From Bradyrhizobium sp. SZCCT0231 (lineage in GTDB: Bacteria > Pseudomonadota > Alphaproteobacteria > Rhizobiales > Xanthobacteraceae), in the NCBI RefSeq assembly GCF_018130245.1, contig NZ_JAFCKP010000010.1:62001-126000 (forward strand): a DNA stretch of 64,000 bases, written 5' to 3'. Of the stretch, positions 9,954 through 18,320 are shown one piece after another. The position numbers and the translations under genes are program-made. Numbering within the stretch: position 1 is the first letter of the stretch; each line of letters opens with the position of its first letter. The notes below the pieces were generated by a model that was not told where the DNA came from, did not search any database, and saw nothing but the letters and a program-made list of their open reading frames with translations.

Positions 9954-11017
9954 GGTTGCCGCAGGCTCCAATAGGCGACGGCCAGATGCTGATCGCGGGA
10001 GAGCTTTCGCTCGTCGCGCAAATGGTTTCGCAGGGCCTTCAGCGCCTGCGCCTCACACGCGACCCAGGCGAAGACCTCCCGATGGTCGGGCCATCGCATC
10101 GCCTTGACGGCATCGACCAGGAGCTGCGTCGTCCCGGCCGGACGGCCCGCGCGATGCAGCCAGCGGATCGCCACACCGCTCGGCGCGACCAGCGGAACCT
10201 CCTCGCACCGATCGGCAACCTCGATGAAGGCCTCGCCCGTTGCCGTCGCCGGTAGCGTCTCGAGAATTCGTGCGATGGCGGGCAGGGCGGTTTCGTCGCC
10301 CGCCAGCAGCAACCAGCGTGCCGGACGAATGCCGCGGCCGAGCGGGCCGGCCATGCCGCAGATGGCGCCGGCCTTCGCGTTCACTGCGAATGCCGAACCC
10401 GGTCCGGCGTGATCATGGACCACGAAATCGATATCGATTTCGCGGGTCTGCAGGTCGATGCGGCGGATCGTGTAATAGCGGGTGACGGGTCTGCGGTCGG
10501 GCTCCGGCCACAGGATACGTCCGTCCGAGGCGGGCCACGGCCATTCGGGTTGGGCGATGCCTTCGGGTGGGAAGTACAGCCGCACGTGCAGGTCGTCGTC
10601 GTTCACGAAACGGGCGATATCGTCGCCGGTGAAGGTCAGCCGCCGCATGTGCGGCGTCAGGGTGATCGCGGCCTTCAGCCGCACCTCGCGGAAGTTGGCC
10701 AGCATGCCGCCGTCGGATTCATGACCGGACCAAACGATGGTCGGGGCCATGTCGCCCGCGAACTCGATCACATGCGAGGCGACGACCGAGCGCAGCATTT
10801 CCAGATTGCCCTTGTCGTTGGCCTCGACGCGGATCTTGAGCGCTTCGGCCTCGACGGCGAGGGAACTGGTGCCGAACGGCAGTTTCGCCACCATGAGACC
10901 GTCCCGGTCCTCGAAGGCGATGTCATGCTCGGCCAGATGATCGATCATCCGCGCGGCGAGGCCGGCGGCGTCGGGAAGCGCGATGCGGGTTTCGGAGATC
11001 AGCAAGTCCAAAGTCAT
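9950..11017 (-). CDS. Siderophore-interacting FAD reductase with an N-terminal DUF2218 domain
   Basis: 355 residues from ATG 11017 (MTLDLLIS). Residues about 1-95 match the DUF2218 pattern (LAEHDIAFEDRDG, then KIRVEANDKGNLEMLRSVVASH). The rest is a ViuB/SIP-type ferric-siderophore reductase: MRRLTFTGDD, a flavin-binding YTIRRIDLQTREIDIDFVVH, AGPLGRG, and a C-terminal segment containing CEAQALKALRNHL and a conserved YW. The role is reductive release of iron in the cytoplasm after uptake. DUF2218 proteins are often separate genes near iron loci, so the fusion links that uncharacterised domain to siderophore reduction. The gene is first in a minus-strand operon with the FhuC-like ATPase and is divergent from the exporter gene. 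Confidence 0.88.
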   Translation of the reverse strand: MTLDLLISETRIALPDAAGLAARMIDHLAEHDIAFEDRDGLMVAKLPFGTSSLAVEAEALKIRVEANDKGNLEMLRSVVASHVIEFAGDMAPTIVWSGHESDGGMLANFREVRLKAAITLTPHMRRLTFTGDDIARFVNDDDLHVRLYFPPEGIAQPEWPWPASDGRILWPEPDRRPVTRYYTIRRIDLQTREIDIDFVVHDHAGPGSAFAVNAKAGAICGMAGPLGRGIRPARWLLLAGDETALPAIARILETLPATATGEAFIEVADRCEEVPLVAPSGVAIRWLHRAGRPAGTTQLLVDAVKAMRWPDHREVFAWVACEAQALKALRNHLRDERKLSRDQHLAVAYWSLRQP

Positions 11018-11172
11018 TCTCCACCGGCCCTGTCCGATGCCGGCGCTGCAAGCGCTTCGATGTCCGGATGTCGCGGCCTGGCACGGCTCTGGATCATAAA
11101 TCCTGCTCGCTCGCCGGCTGCGATGCAAAAGCGATACTACCCGCATCATATTAGAGGCATTGCCGATCCCAA

Positions 11173-11189
11173 ATTAGAATCCATCGAAA
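11173..11189. promoter_or_regulatory. Possible ICE (Irr-binding) box in the divergent siderophore promoter region
   Basis: ATTAGAATCCATCGAAA lies between the reductase (minus) and exporter (plus) starts. It agrees at 11 of the 14 fixed positions with the rhizobial iron-control element as I remember it (TTTAGAA-N3-TTCTAAA). The location suits iron control of both divergent units. It is a single imperfect match, so this is a candidate only. Confidence 0.35.
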
Positions 11190-11306
11190 GAGCAGCGAAA
11201 ATAAGCGCTGGAGTTGCGGCGCCGCCATCATGTATTCGCATCACTTCGGCACGGCTTGTCCGTCCATATAGGTTCGCTTCAGGTCTCCTCCAGCGCGGCT
11301 CTCATC

Positions 11307-13004
11307 ATGAACTCACGAAGCGGCCTGACGACGCAGATCCTGCAGCTCCTGCGGCCTTACTGGCCGCTCGTGCTCGGCGGCAGCGTTCTGGGAGTGGTCG
11401 GCGGCGCCAGCGTCGCGGCGTTGCTCGCGGTCGTGAATCACGGGCTTTATGCCACGCAGGCCGACGTGGTAACGCTGTTTTTCGCCTTCGCTGGCCTGTG
11501 CCTTCTGATCCTGATCGGTTCCATTGGCGCTGACATCAGCGCCAATTATGTCGGACAGCGGATCATCGCCGAGCTTCGCAAGTCGCTCGCCGCCAAAATC
11601 CTGGCCGCGCCGATCGATCAGCTCGAAATCTACCGGACGCATCGCCTGATCCCGGTTCTCACGCAGGACGTCGACACGATCAGCGATTTCGCATTCTTCT
11701 TTTCGTCCTTTTTCGTGTCACTCGTGATCGCGCTCGGCTGCATGGTTTACCTGGCGGTGCTGTCTTGGCCACTCTTCCTGATCACGGGAGCCGTCATCGT
11801 GCTGGGATCGCTGGCGCATGGATATGCGAGGACGCGCGGCGTTCGCGGCTTCAGCGCCGCGCGAGAGTCCGAAGACCAGCTGCACAAGCAGTATCGCGCG
11901 ATCGCCGAAGGTGCCAAGGAGCTGCGCCTCAATCGCGTGCGCCGTCGGCGCGTCTATGTCGAGCAGCTCCAGCAGACCGTCGACCGGATCAGCTCGGTGC
12001 AGATCAGATCGATCAATCTGTTCGTGACGGCGCGGGCGTTCGGCACGATGCTGTTCTTTGTCGTGATCGGCGTGGCGCTGACCTTGCGTCCGTTCCTGTG
12101 GCCCGACAGCCCTGCCGCGGTGTCCAGTGGCTTTGTACTGGTGTTGCTCTATATGCGCGGCCCCATCGACCAGGTCATCGGTATCCTGCCGGCGCTTGGC
12201 CGCGCCCAGGTCGCGATGCGCCGCATTGCGGAACTCTCGGAGCAGTTCTCGAGCCCCGAGCACGAACTGCTGACCAGTGCGCCCGCTGCACCCGGCAAGA
12301 CCGCCATCGAATCCATCGAGCTCCGCGGCGTAACCTATGCATTTCGCGCCGTGCCGGGCAGCGATCCCTTTGTCCTCGGGCCGGTTGATCTGCTCGTTCG
12401 GCACGGCGACATCGTCTTCATCGTGGGGCAGAACGGCAGCGGAAAGACGACCCTGATCAAGTTGTTGCTGGGCCTTTATGCTCCGCATGGCGGCGCCGTC
12501 CTGCGCGACGGTTCGCCGGTCCTGACGGAGACACGCGACGATTACCGCCAGCTCTTCACGACCATCTTCTCCGACTATTATCTGTTTGAGGATCTCATTC
12601 GTGGAGAAGGCGTGGTTCCTGATGTCGCGGAGCGCTACCTCCAGCGGTTGGAGGTTGCGCACAAGGTCTCCGTCGAGAACGGCGTGTTCACGACGACGGA
12701 CCTGTCGACTGGACAGCGCAAGCGATTGGCCCTGATGAATGCATGGCTCGAGGAAAGACCCGTTCTCGTGTTCGACGAATGGGCCGCGGATCAGGATCCG
12801 GCGTTCCGGCACATCTTCTATACGGAGCTGCTGCCCGATCTGAAGCGTCTCGGAAAGACCATCATCGTGATTTCACACGATGATCGCTATTTCGGGATTG
12901 CGGATCATCTGGTGCGGCTGCGCGACGGCAAGATCGTCGCAAGCGAGGCAAAGGCCAGCAACGTCGCTGGGGCTTCCGCAGTTCCGACCGATGCACCGCT
13001 TTAG
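11307..13004 (+). CDS. Cyclic-peptide/siderophore ABC exporter, PvdE/SyrD type (fused membrane and ATPase domains)
   Basis: 565 residues from ATG 11307 (MNSRSGLTTQ). The N-terminal half has six predicted membrane segments (for example LVLGGSVLGVVGGASVAALLAV and FFFSSFFVSLVIALGCMVYL). The C-terminal half is an ATPase with GQNGSGKTT, the degenerate signature LSTGQRKRLAL and VFDEWAADQDP, followed by VISHDDRYF. The WAADQDP form is typical of the cyclic peptide exporter family that includes PvdE and SyrD. In pyoverdine producers such a protein moves the peptide precursor across the inner membrane. Here it should export the NRPS product or a precursor. The start is divergent from the reductase operon. 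Confidence 0.92.
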   Translation: MNSRSGLTTQILQLLRPYWPLVLGGSVLGVVGGASVAALLAVVNHGLYATQADVVTLFFAFAGLCLLILIGSIGADISANYVGQRIIAELRKSLAAKILAAPIDQLEIYRTHRLIPVLTQDVDTISDFAFFFSSFFVSLVIALGCMVYLAVLSWPLFLITGAVIVLGSLAHGYARTRGVRGFSAARESEDQLHKQYRAIAEGAKELRLNRVRRRRVYVEQLQQTVDRISSVQIRSINLFVTARAFGTMLFFVVIGVALTLRPFLWPDSPAAVSSGFVLVLLYMRGPIDQVIGILPALGRAQVAMRRIAELSEQFSSPEHELLTSAPAAPGKTAIESIELRGVTYAFRAVPGSDPFVLGPVDLLVRHGDIVFIVGQNGSGKTTLIKLLLGLYAPHGGAVLRDGSPVLTETRDDYRQLFTTIFSDYYLFEDLIRGEGVVPDVAERYLQRLEVAHKVSVENGVFTTTDLSTGQRKRLALMNAWLEERPVLVFDEWAADQDPAFRHIFYTELLPDLKRLGKTIIVISHDDRYFGIADHLVRLRDGKIVASEAKASNVAGASAVPTDAPL

Positions 13005-13183
13005 ACACATTGTAGCGAGCCGCTGGTGCTATTTGTCGCACGCAAACGACAGCGTGCGATCCCGTTTTGCGACAGGCCGTCAGATTTGTAGAGAATCTAA
13101 TCTGCGTGTGCGCGCATTCCTTGTCAGCCTGTAGGCGAGTGATCTACACCACGCGTCAGCGATGATCGAGATGCGAGGGCCGG

Positions 13184-14245
13184 ATGAACAAGGCTTCGGA
13201 TTCCGGGACCGGACCTCGTGCGTTTCCGGTCGGCCCATATTCCGCTCTGACCGTTTACCAGGAGGGCGATTGCCTCCGGGTCGTTGCCGACGACGTGACG
13301 GCATTGGAACTGCGTGTTCGGGAGCGGGGCGATTACCTCCAGGTCCTGAACGTATCGGGCGACCGTGAGCTTGCGACACGTGCCGTATCGGCGTCGGCCG
13401 AGGCGTTGCTTGGCTGGCGGCCGAGGACTGATCGGCTCGTTCTGGATTTCGCGGGTGAAGCATCGCTTGCACGGCAGCTGATGGAGGGTGGCCTCGCCAC
13501 CATGTCCGAGGGCCAACTGGTGCTGCTGCCCGAACTGGTCATGCAGCGGCCCGACAATTGGCTGGTGAACCCCGGGCGACCGCCATGGCCGCAACTCCAC
13601 GTCATGACGGACGGCAAGCGCCATCCGCGGCGCGCCGCAAAACCGGCGGGCAAGGTGTATGGCCGGTTCATTCCCTGGCTGTCGGAAGTCATCTCGTTTC
13701 GCGTGGCCGATCTCGAGAATGATCTCCATTTGTTGCACCGCTGGATGAACGACCCTCGCGTCGATGCATTCTGGAACGAGGCGGGCGGTCTCGACAAGCA
13801 TCGGCGATATCTGGCCGGCATCCTGGCCGATCCTCATATGCTGCCGTTGATAGGCTGCTTCGGCGAGGAGCCGTTCGGCTATTTCGAGCTCTATTGGGCC
13901 AAGGAAAATCGCATCGCGCCGTTCTACGACGCCGACGACTATGACCGGGGATGGCACGTGGTCGTGGGCGAGGACGCTTTTCGCGGCGGTCGTTACGTCA
14001 GCGCGTGGCTGCCCTCGCTGATGCACTACATGTTCCTCGACGATTGCCGTACGCAGCGGATCGTTGGGGAGCCGGCGGCGGCGCACTCCCAGCAGATTCG
14101 CAATCTCGATCGCTCGGGGTTTGCGAAGATCAAGAATTTCGACTTTCCCCATAAGCGCGCGACCCTGGTCATGCTGTTGCGCGAGCGCTTCTTCGGCGAT
14201 CGGCTCTGGCTTCCGGCAGCCGCCGGCCCGGCGGTCCCATCCTAG
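13184..14245 (+). CDS. Siderophore N-acyltransferase, IucB/RhbD-like GNAT
   Basis: 353 residues. The C-terminal half (from about residue 165) is the acetyltransferase domain shared by IucB, AlcB and RhbD: FRVADLENDLHLLHRWMNDPRVDAFWNE, then FGYFELYWAKENRIAPFYDA, then GWHVVVGEDAFRGGRYVSAWL and QRIVGEPAAAHSQQIR. Such enzymes acylate an N-hydroxylated amine to make a hydroxamate. The N-terminal half is less conserved, as in family members. It is followed 22 bases later by the N-monooxygenase gene, so the two consecutive steps of hydroxamate formation sit together. The acyl group is not predictable by eye. Confidence 0.88.
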   Translation: MNKASDSGTGPRAFPVGPYSALTVYQEGDCLRVVADDVTALELRVRERGDYLQVLNVSGDRELATRAVSASAEALLGWRPRTDRLVLDFAGEASLARQLMEGGLATMSEGQLVLLPELVMQRPDNWLVNPGRPPWPQLHVMTDGKRHPRRAAKPAGKVYGRFIPWLSEVISFRVADLENDLHLLHRWMNDPRVDAFWNEAGGLDKHRRYLAGILADPHMLPLIGCFGEEPFGYFELYWAKENRIAPFYDADDYDRGWHVVVGEDAFRGGRYVSAWLPSLMHYMFLDDCRTQRIVGEPAAAHSQQIRNLDRSGFAKIKNFDFPHKRATLVMLLRERFFGDRLWLPAAAGPAVPS

Positions 14246-14267
14246 AGCGCGAGCGGAGCGCAGCTTC

Positions 14268-15566
14268 ATGTCTCATCAACTTGCGATCGAGCACGACGTC
14301 ATCGGCGTCGGATTCGGGCCCTCCAACCTCGCGCTTGCCATCGCATTGGACGAATGCGCGAAGCGATCGCGCCTGAAATGCGCGCCGTTGTTCGTTGAGA
14401 AGCAGCCGCACTTCACCTGGCACGGCGGCATGCTGCTTCCGGGCAGCGACATGCAGATATCGTTTCTCAAGGATCTGGTCTCCTTGCGCGATCCGACCAG
14501 TCCATTCACCTTCGTGAACTATCTGCACAAGCGCGGCCGCTTGCTGGACTTCATCAACTGCCGGACGTTCCATCCGAGCCGTGTCGAGTTCAATGATTAC
14601 CTCCAGTGGGTGGCGAGCCATTTCCAGTCGCAGGCCGCTTACGGTGAAACCATCGTCGCGATCGAGCCGGTGGCCGCCGGGCAGACGGTGACGTCGTTGC
14701 GGGTGCATTCACGATCGCTCGCCGGCGGAGAGACTGTGCGCCTCGCACGAAATCTCGTTGTCGCGGTGGGAGGCCAGCCTTATGTCCCTCAGGTGTTTGC
14801 CAAGGCGGCTGATGATCGCAGGCTGCTGCATTCCAGCCGCTATCTCGACCTCATCGAGCAAATCGTCCCGCGCGGTCGGGCCGTGCGCGTGGCCGTCATC
14901 GGCGGCGGACAGAGCGCGACCGAGGTGACGGTCGATCTCCACGGCAGATGTTCAGAGGCGCACATCGATCTGATCTTTCGCGGCCATGCCCTGAAGCCAT
15001 CCGACAGCAGCCCCTTCGTCAACGAGATCTTCAATCCGGACTATACCGACTTTGTCTACGCGCAGCCTAGCGAGCGGCGGGACGCGATCGTCCGCAACTT
15101 CCGGAATACGAACTATGCCGTGGTCGATTCCGACCTGCTGGACCAATTGTACCGGCTGCTCTACCAGCAGCGTGTCGGCGGCGACGAAAGGATCGTGTTG
15201 CGTCCGCGCAGCGAGATTACGAATGTGGACGCGGGACCGGACGGTATCGAAATCGGCCTGATCGACAAGTTCGGAAGCGGACACCGCCAGTCTGCCTACG
15301 ATGCCGTCGTCTTGGCGACCGGATACGACAGGGAAGCGCCGCACGCGTTTCTCGAACCGATCCGCCGCTACATTCGCGATGCCGCACTGGATCGCAATTA
15401 CAGGCTCGTCACCAGCCCAGCCTTCCGACCGCAAATTCATCTCCAGGGATATTCGGAAGCCTCGCATGGCTTGAGCGACACGCTGCTTTCGGTCCTTGCC
15501 ACGCGCTCGCAGGAGATCGCTGAGTCCCTGCTTTCGACCATTTCGCGCCGGGAGCTCATCGCCTAG
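14268..15566 (+). CDS. L-ornithine/L-lysine N-monooxygenase (PvdA/VbsO/IucD family)
   Basis: 432 residues from ATG 14268 (MSHQLAIEHDVIGVGFGPSNLALA). The N-terminal GVGFGPSNLALA is the FAD-binding GxGxxN motif of the family. LLPGSDMQISFLKDLVSLRDPTSPFTF is its diagnostic block, VAVIGGGQSATEV the NADPH-binding motif, and LATGYDREAP a conserved C-terminal motif. The enzyme hydroxylates the side-chain amine of ornithine or lysine before acylation. Ornithine is favoured because the terminal NRPS module looks hydroxyornithine-specific. The gene is co-directional with the acyltransferase gene. Confidence 0.93.
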   Translation: MSHQLAIEHDVIGVGFGPSNLALAIALDECAKRSRLKCAPLFVEKQPHFTWHGGMLLPGSDMQISFLKDLVSLRDPTSPFTFVNYLHKRGRLLDFINCRTFHPSRVEFNDYLQWVASHFQSQAAYGETIVAIEPVAAGQTVTSLRVHSRSLAGGETVRLARNLVVAVGGQPYVPQVFAKAADDRRLLHSSRYLDLIEQIVPRGRAVRVAVIGGGQSATEVTVDLHGRCSEAHIDLIFRGHALKPSDSSPFVNEIFNPDYTDFVYAQPSERRDAIVRNFRNTNYAVVDSDLLDQLYRLLYQQRVGGDERIVLRPRSEITNVDAGPDGIEIGLIDKFGSGHRQSAYDAVVLATGYDREAPHAFLEPIRRYIRDAALDRNYRLVTSPAFRPQIHLQGYSEASHGLSDTLLSVLATRSQEIAESLLSTISRRELIA

Positions 15567-15635
15567 GCTCGGCTCTTCCAATCAAAGGGCAAGAAGCAAA
15601 AGAGTTGCCGCGAGCACATCTCCGGAAATTGACAC

Positions 15636-16829
15636 ATGAGCGCGTCGGTCGTTACCAACCGTCCAAACATTCCAGCGACCGTTTGGATGCTGGGCTTCGT
15701 CAGCCTACTGATGGACGTGTCCTCCGAGATGATCCAGACTTTGCTGCCCCTCTACCTTGCGGGCGGTCTTGGTGCCTCGGCTTTGGCAATCGGATTCATC
15801 GAGGGGCTGTCCGTGGCGATCGCCACCGCGACCAAGTTCGTTTCTGGCGCACTCGCCGACTGGACCCGGCACAGCAAGCCGCTTGCTGTTCTCGGGTACG
15901 GACTCGGTGCTCTATCGCGTCTGATTTTTCCTCTGGCGGCGACCGTCGATCAGATCGTACTCGCGAAGGCCATGGACCGGGTGGGGAAGGGGATCCGCGG
16001 CACGCCGCGCGATGCGATTGTCGCTGCGGTGACGCCGCCCGAGATCAGGGGAGCAAGCTTCGGGCTCCGGAAGTCGCTCGACACGGTGGGCGGCTTTCTG
16101 GGACCATTGGTCGCGGTGCTGGTGATGATCGTCACGGCTGGAGACATCGTGGCGGTGTTCTGGTTGGCGGCTATTCCGGCAGCGCTTGCCATGGTGGTGC
16201 TCATCCTCGGCGTTCGGGAGCCGGCCGGCAATCGCGCCACGAAACGCTCCGACTTCCAGTTGTCGCAGGCCTTCCGCCTTAACCCGGCTGTCTGGAGAGT
16301 CATCGGTTTAGCCGCGATCATCATGCTCGCGCGGTTCAGCGAGGCGTTTGTGCTGCTGAAGGCGCTGGAGGCGGGCTTCTCGCCGACATGGGTGCCGCTC
16401 TCGATGGTGATCATGCATGCAATCTATGGGCTTTCGGCGTATCCGGTCGGAAGGCTCTCTGACCGTATCGGGAGCAATGGACTTCTGCTCTGGAGTCTCG
16501 CCTTCCTGATTGCCGCGCATGTTACTCTCTCGTCCGCCGCGACGGTCTGGATCTACGTCCTCGGTACGGTTCTTTGGGGCCTGCATATGGGCTTTTCGCA
16601 GGGGCTTTTGGGTACGATGATTGCGACAGCCTCGCCGGATGCGCTGAAAGGCAGTGCCTTTGGCACGTTCAATCTGGTGACGGGCATTGTAGTGCTGATT
16701 GGCAACACCGCCGCGGGCTGGGCCTGGCAGCATCTCGGCTCAAAGATGCCGTTTCTGATTGGAGCAGGACTGTCTCTTCTGGCTATGCTGTTGCTCGCTC
16801 TTGGGATGCGCTGGAGAAGCAGAACCTGA
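15636..16829 (+). CDS. Major facilitator superfamily transporter, probable siderophore exporter
   Basis: 397 residues with about twelve hydrophobic segments. It contains the MFS loop pattern MDRVGKGIRGTPRDAI and the opening WMLGFVSLLMDVSSEMIQTLLPLYL seen in a group of bacterial MFS proteins close to heavy-metal or siderophore efflux families. It follows the monooxygenase by 69 bases on the same strand and converges on the phosphopantetheinyl transferase gene. Export of the finished siderophore is the natural guess, complementing the ABC exporter, but the family is too broad to be certain. Confidence 0.85.
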   Translation: MSASVVTNRPNIPATVWMLGFVSLLMDVSSEMIQTLLPLYLAGGLGASALAIGFIEGLSVAIATATKFVSGALADWTRHSKPLAVLGYGLGALSRLIFPLAATVDQIVLAKAMDRVGKGIRGTPRDAIVAAVTPPEIRGASFGLRKSLDTVGGFLGPLVAVLVMIVTAGDIVAVFWLAAIPAALAMVVLILGVREPAGNRATKRSDFQLSQAFRLNPAVWRVIGLAAIIMLARFSEAFVLLKALEAGFSPTWVPLSMVIMHAIYGLSAYPVGRLSDRIGSNGLLLWSLAFLIAAHVTLSSAATVWIYVLGTVLWGLHMGFSQGLLGTMIATASPDALKGSAFGTFNLVTGIVVLIGNTAAGWAWQHLGSKMPFLIGAGLSLLAMLLLALGMRWRSRT

Positions 16830-16871
16830 TGTTTGGGTTGGCCTGCGAGCGATGTGCCGTGCTTTGGGATT

Positions 16872-17675
16872 TCAGTTCGCCGAGGCGATCACGTGCCATT
16901 GCGCCGCGGATCCTAGTGCGGCTGGCACGGAGAGCACGGCAGCAGACGGGCCTGCATCGACGATCAATGTATTCGGCGGAATCGTGAAACCGACCCCGGC
17001 TGCCTTGAGGACGGCCTCCTTGATCGTCCAGTAGCGAAGAAAGAGGTGGGACTGCAGAGCAACGGCAGTTTTCGCCAGCACCCGACGCTCTTCTGACGCC
17101 AGGGCGATTTCACTCATCTCGTCTATATCGGCAATTGGCCGCAAGGGCTCGATATCCACCCCGATCGGCATGTACGCCGCTGCGACGGCGACCGCGCCTC
17201 TCGCGTGGCTCAGGCTGAAGTCGAGGCCTGGCGGTGCGTCAATGAGCACGGGTTTGCCTAACGCGGATCGTTCAAATTGCAACGCGTCGACCGGCCGCCC
17301 CGTGATGGCTCCCAGCAGGAGTCGCGCGCCAGCATGTGCAGCAAGATAGCTCAGTCGATCTTCCACATGGAGAAAACGCACAAGACGATTGGATTCTTCG
17401 GCGTCGAGCAGCATTGCGGCTTGTTCGACATTGAGTGTCTGATCGTCGTGGAATGTGTTGCTCCGAGCGTTAGGCGTTGCGCCGACCCACAGGAGAACTT
17501 CTTCCGGATCGCGGAATTCGGTTGCCTCGCGACTGCACCGACCGGGCAGGTGTCGCACGCGCAACCGATAATGCGGGGCCTTGCACTTGACGGCGATCGA
17601 CCAAGCAAGGGTCCTGCTCACCAGTTCAAACGATCGCGAGCTCGCAAAGAATCCGTATCCGGGCATTTTCTGCAC
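16872..17675 (-). CDS. 4'-phosphopantetheinyl transferase, Sfp type
   Basis: Transfers the phosphopantetheine arm of CoA to carrier domains, as the NRPS requires. Seen: FSLSHARGAVAVAA, GVDIEPLRPIADIDEM (metal-binding Asp and Glu) and the hallmark WTIKEAVLKAAGVGF. From ATG 17675 the protein has 267 residues, but the first 39 have no family resemblance. A GTG at 17558 would give 228 residues, the usual Sfp length, and is a real alternative start. It is the only accessory enzyme of the locus on its own minus-strand unit and converges on the MFS gene 42 bases away. Confidence 0.88.
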   Translation of the reverse strand: MQKMPGYGFFASSRSFELVSRTLAWSIAVKCKAPHYRLRVRHLPGRCSREATEFRDPEEVLLWVGATPNARSNTFHDDQTLNVEQAAMLLDAEESNRLVRFLHVEDRLSYLAAHAGARLLLGAITGRPVDALQFERSALGKPVLIDAPPGLDFSLSHARGAVAVAAAYMPIGVDIEPLRPIADIDEMSEIALASEERRVLAKTAVALQSHLFLRYWTIKEAVLKAAGVGFTIPPNTLIVDAGPSAAVLSVPAALGSAAQWHVIASAN

Positions 17676-17820
17676 CGTTTCTGCTCATTCATGATCAACG
17701 GTGGAGTCAATCTGGACTGTGTGTCAACGTCGGTTTGCAGATCACCCGACCTAGAACCTGTCTAATGTATATCAACCAAAGCGTGTATTTTTACGACAAG
17801 ACTGTGCGGCTCTGATAGAG

Positions 17821-17835
17821 CTGTTCTTAGAACAG
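17821..17835. promoter_or_regulatory. Perfect 15-bp palindrome upstream of the alpha-CTD-like gene
   Basis: CTGTTCT-T-AGAACAG is a perfect 7-1-7 inverted repeat followed by TTTT, 24 bases before the GTG start at 17860. Position and symmetry suggest an operator or a short terminator hairpin. It is not the direct-repeat SOS box known in alphaproteobacteria. Confidence 0.4.
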
Positions 17836-17859
17836 TTTTGACATGTTGGCAGGTTCGAG

Positions 17860-18255
17860 GTGAAGCGGACCGTGAGGAAAGACGTCGCTCTCAAGCAAAG
17901 CGTCGGCCATTTGCCGGAGCGCATTGCAACCATATTGGTTCGGAGTTCACATGCGGCGCTCGTTAGCAGAGAGCCATCGACGCGGATGGACTATCTCCTC
18001 GAAATAGCGTCGCTACACACCAAGGCCGAACTACTTGGGCAGCCGGGCCTGGGACGTTCGGGTGTGCGCCGGATTGAGAAGTGGGTGGCCCTTCACGGCC
18101 GCCGCATTCGCGACGTGGATGAGAGTCTCGATAGCGTGATTTGCCATTTCGCGTTCCACCGCTCTTCAGTCCGGAAGGGCGCCCGTCGTTCCATTCCGTC
18201 GTCGGCGGTTCCGCCTCAGCGCCGGGAAAGGGTCTTGCGTGAAACGGCTCTGTAA
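17860..18255 (+). CDS. Small protein resembling the RNA polymerase alpha C-terminal domain
   Basis: 131 residues from a GTG start with only a weak ribosome site. Residues about 45-95 (YLLEIASLHTKAELL, then GLGRSGVRRIEKWVALHGRRIR) follow the helix-hairpin-helix pattern of the alpha subunit C-terminal domain, where a LxxxxIxTxxEL stretch precedes a Gly-Arg-x-x-x-x-x-IexW turn. If real it could bind DNA or a transcription factor. The flanking tails are basic and unremarkable. I have not recognised a named family; the resemblance is by eye and the coding status is likely rather than certain. Confidence 0.5.
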   Translation: MKRTVRKDVALKQSVGHLPERIATILVRSSHAALVSREPSTRMDYLLEIASLHTKAELLGQPGLGRSGVRRIEKWVALHGRRIRDVDESLDSVICHFAFHRSSVRKGARRSIPSSAVPPQRRERVLRETAL

Positions 18256-18320
18256 CGCCAGTGCATCCAAATCGACGGCTGCAATAGCCTTCCTTCGGAG
18301 TAGGTAATTGAGCGATTGTC

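Noticed and set aside
13094-13115. AGATTTGTAGAGAATCTAATCT considered as an Irr/ICE box before the acyltransferase gene
   Set aside because: The half-site spacing is 3 instead of the 5 bases between TAGA and TCTA in the consensus; symmetry is imperfect.
17821-17835. Palindrome considered as an SOS (LexA) box
   Set aside because: Alphaproteobacterial LexA sites are direct GTTC repeats with seven bases between, which this is not.
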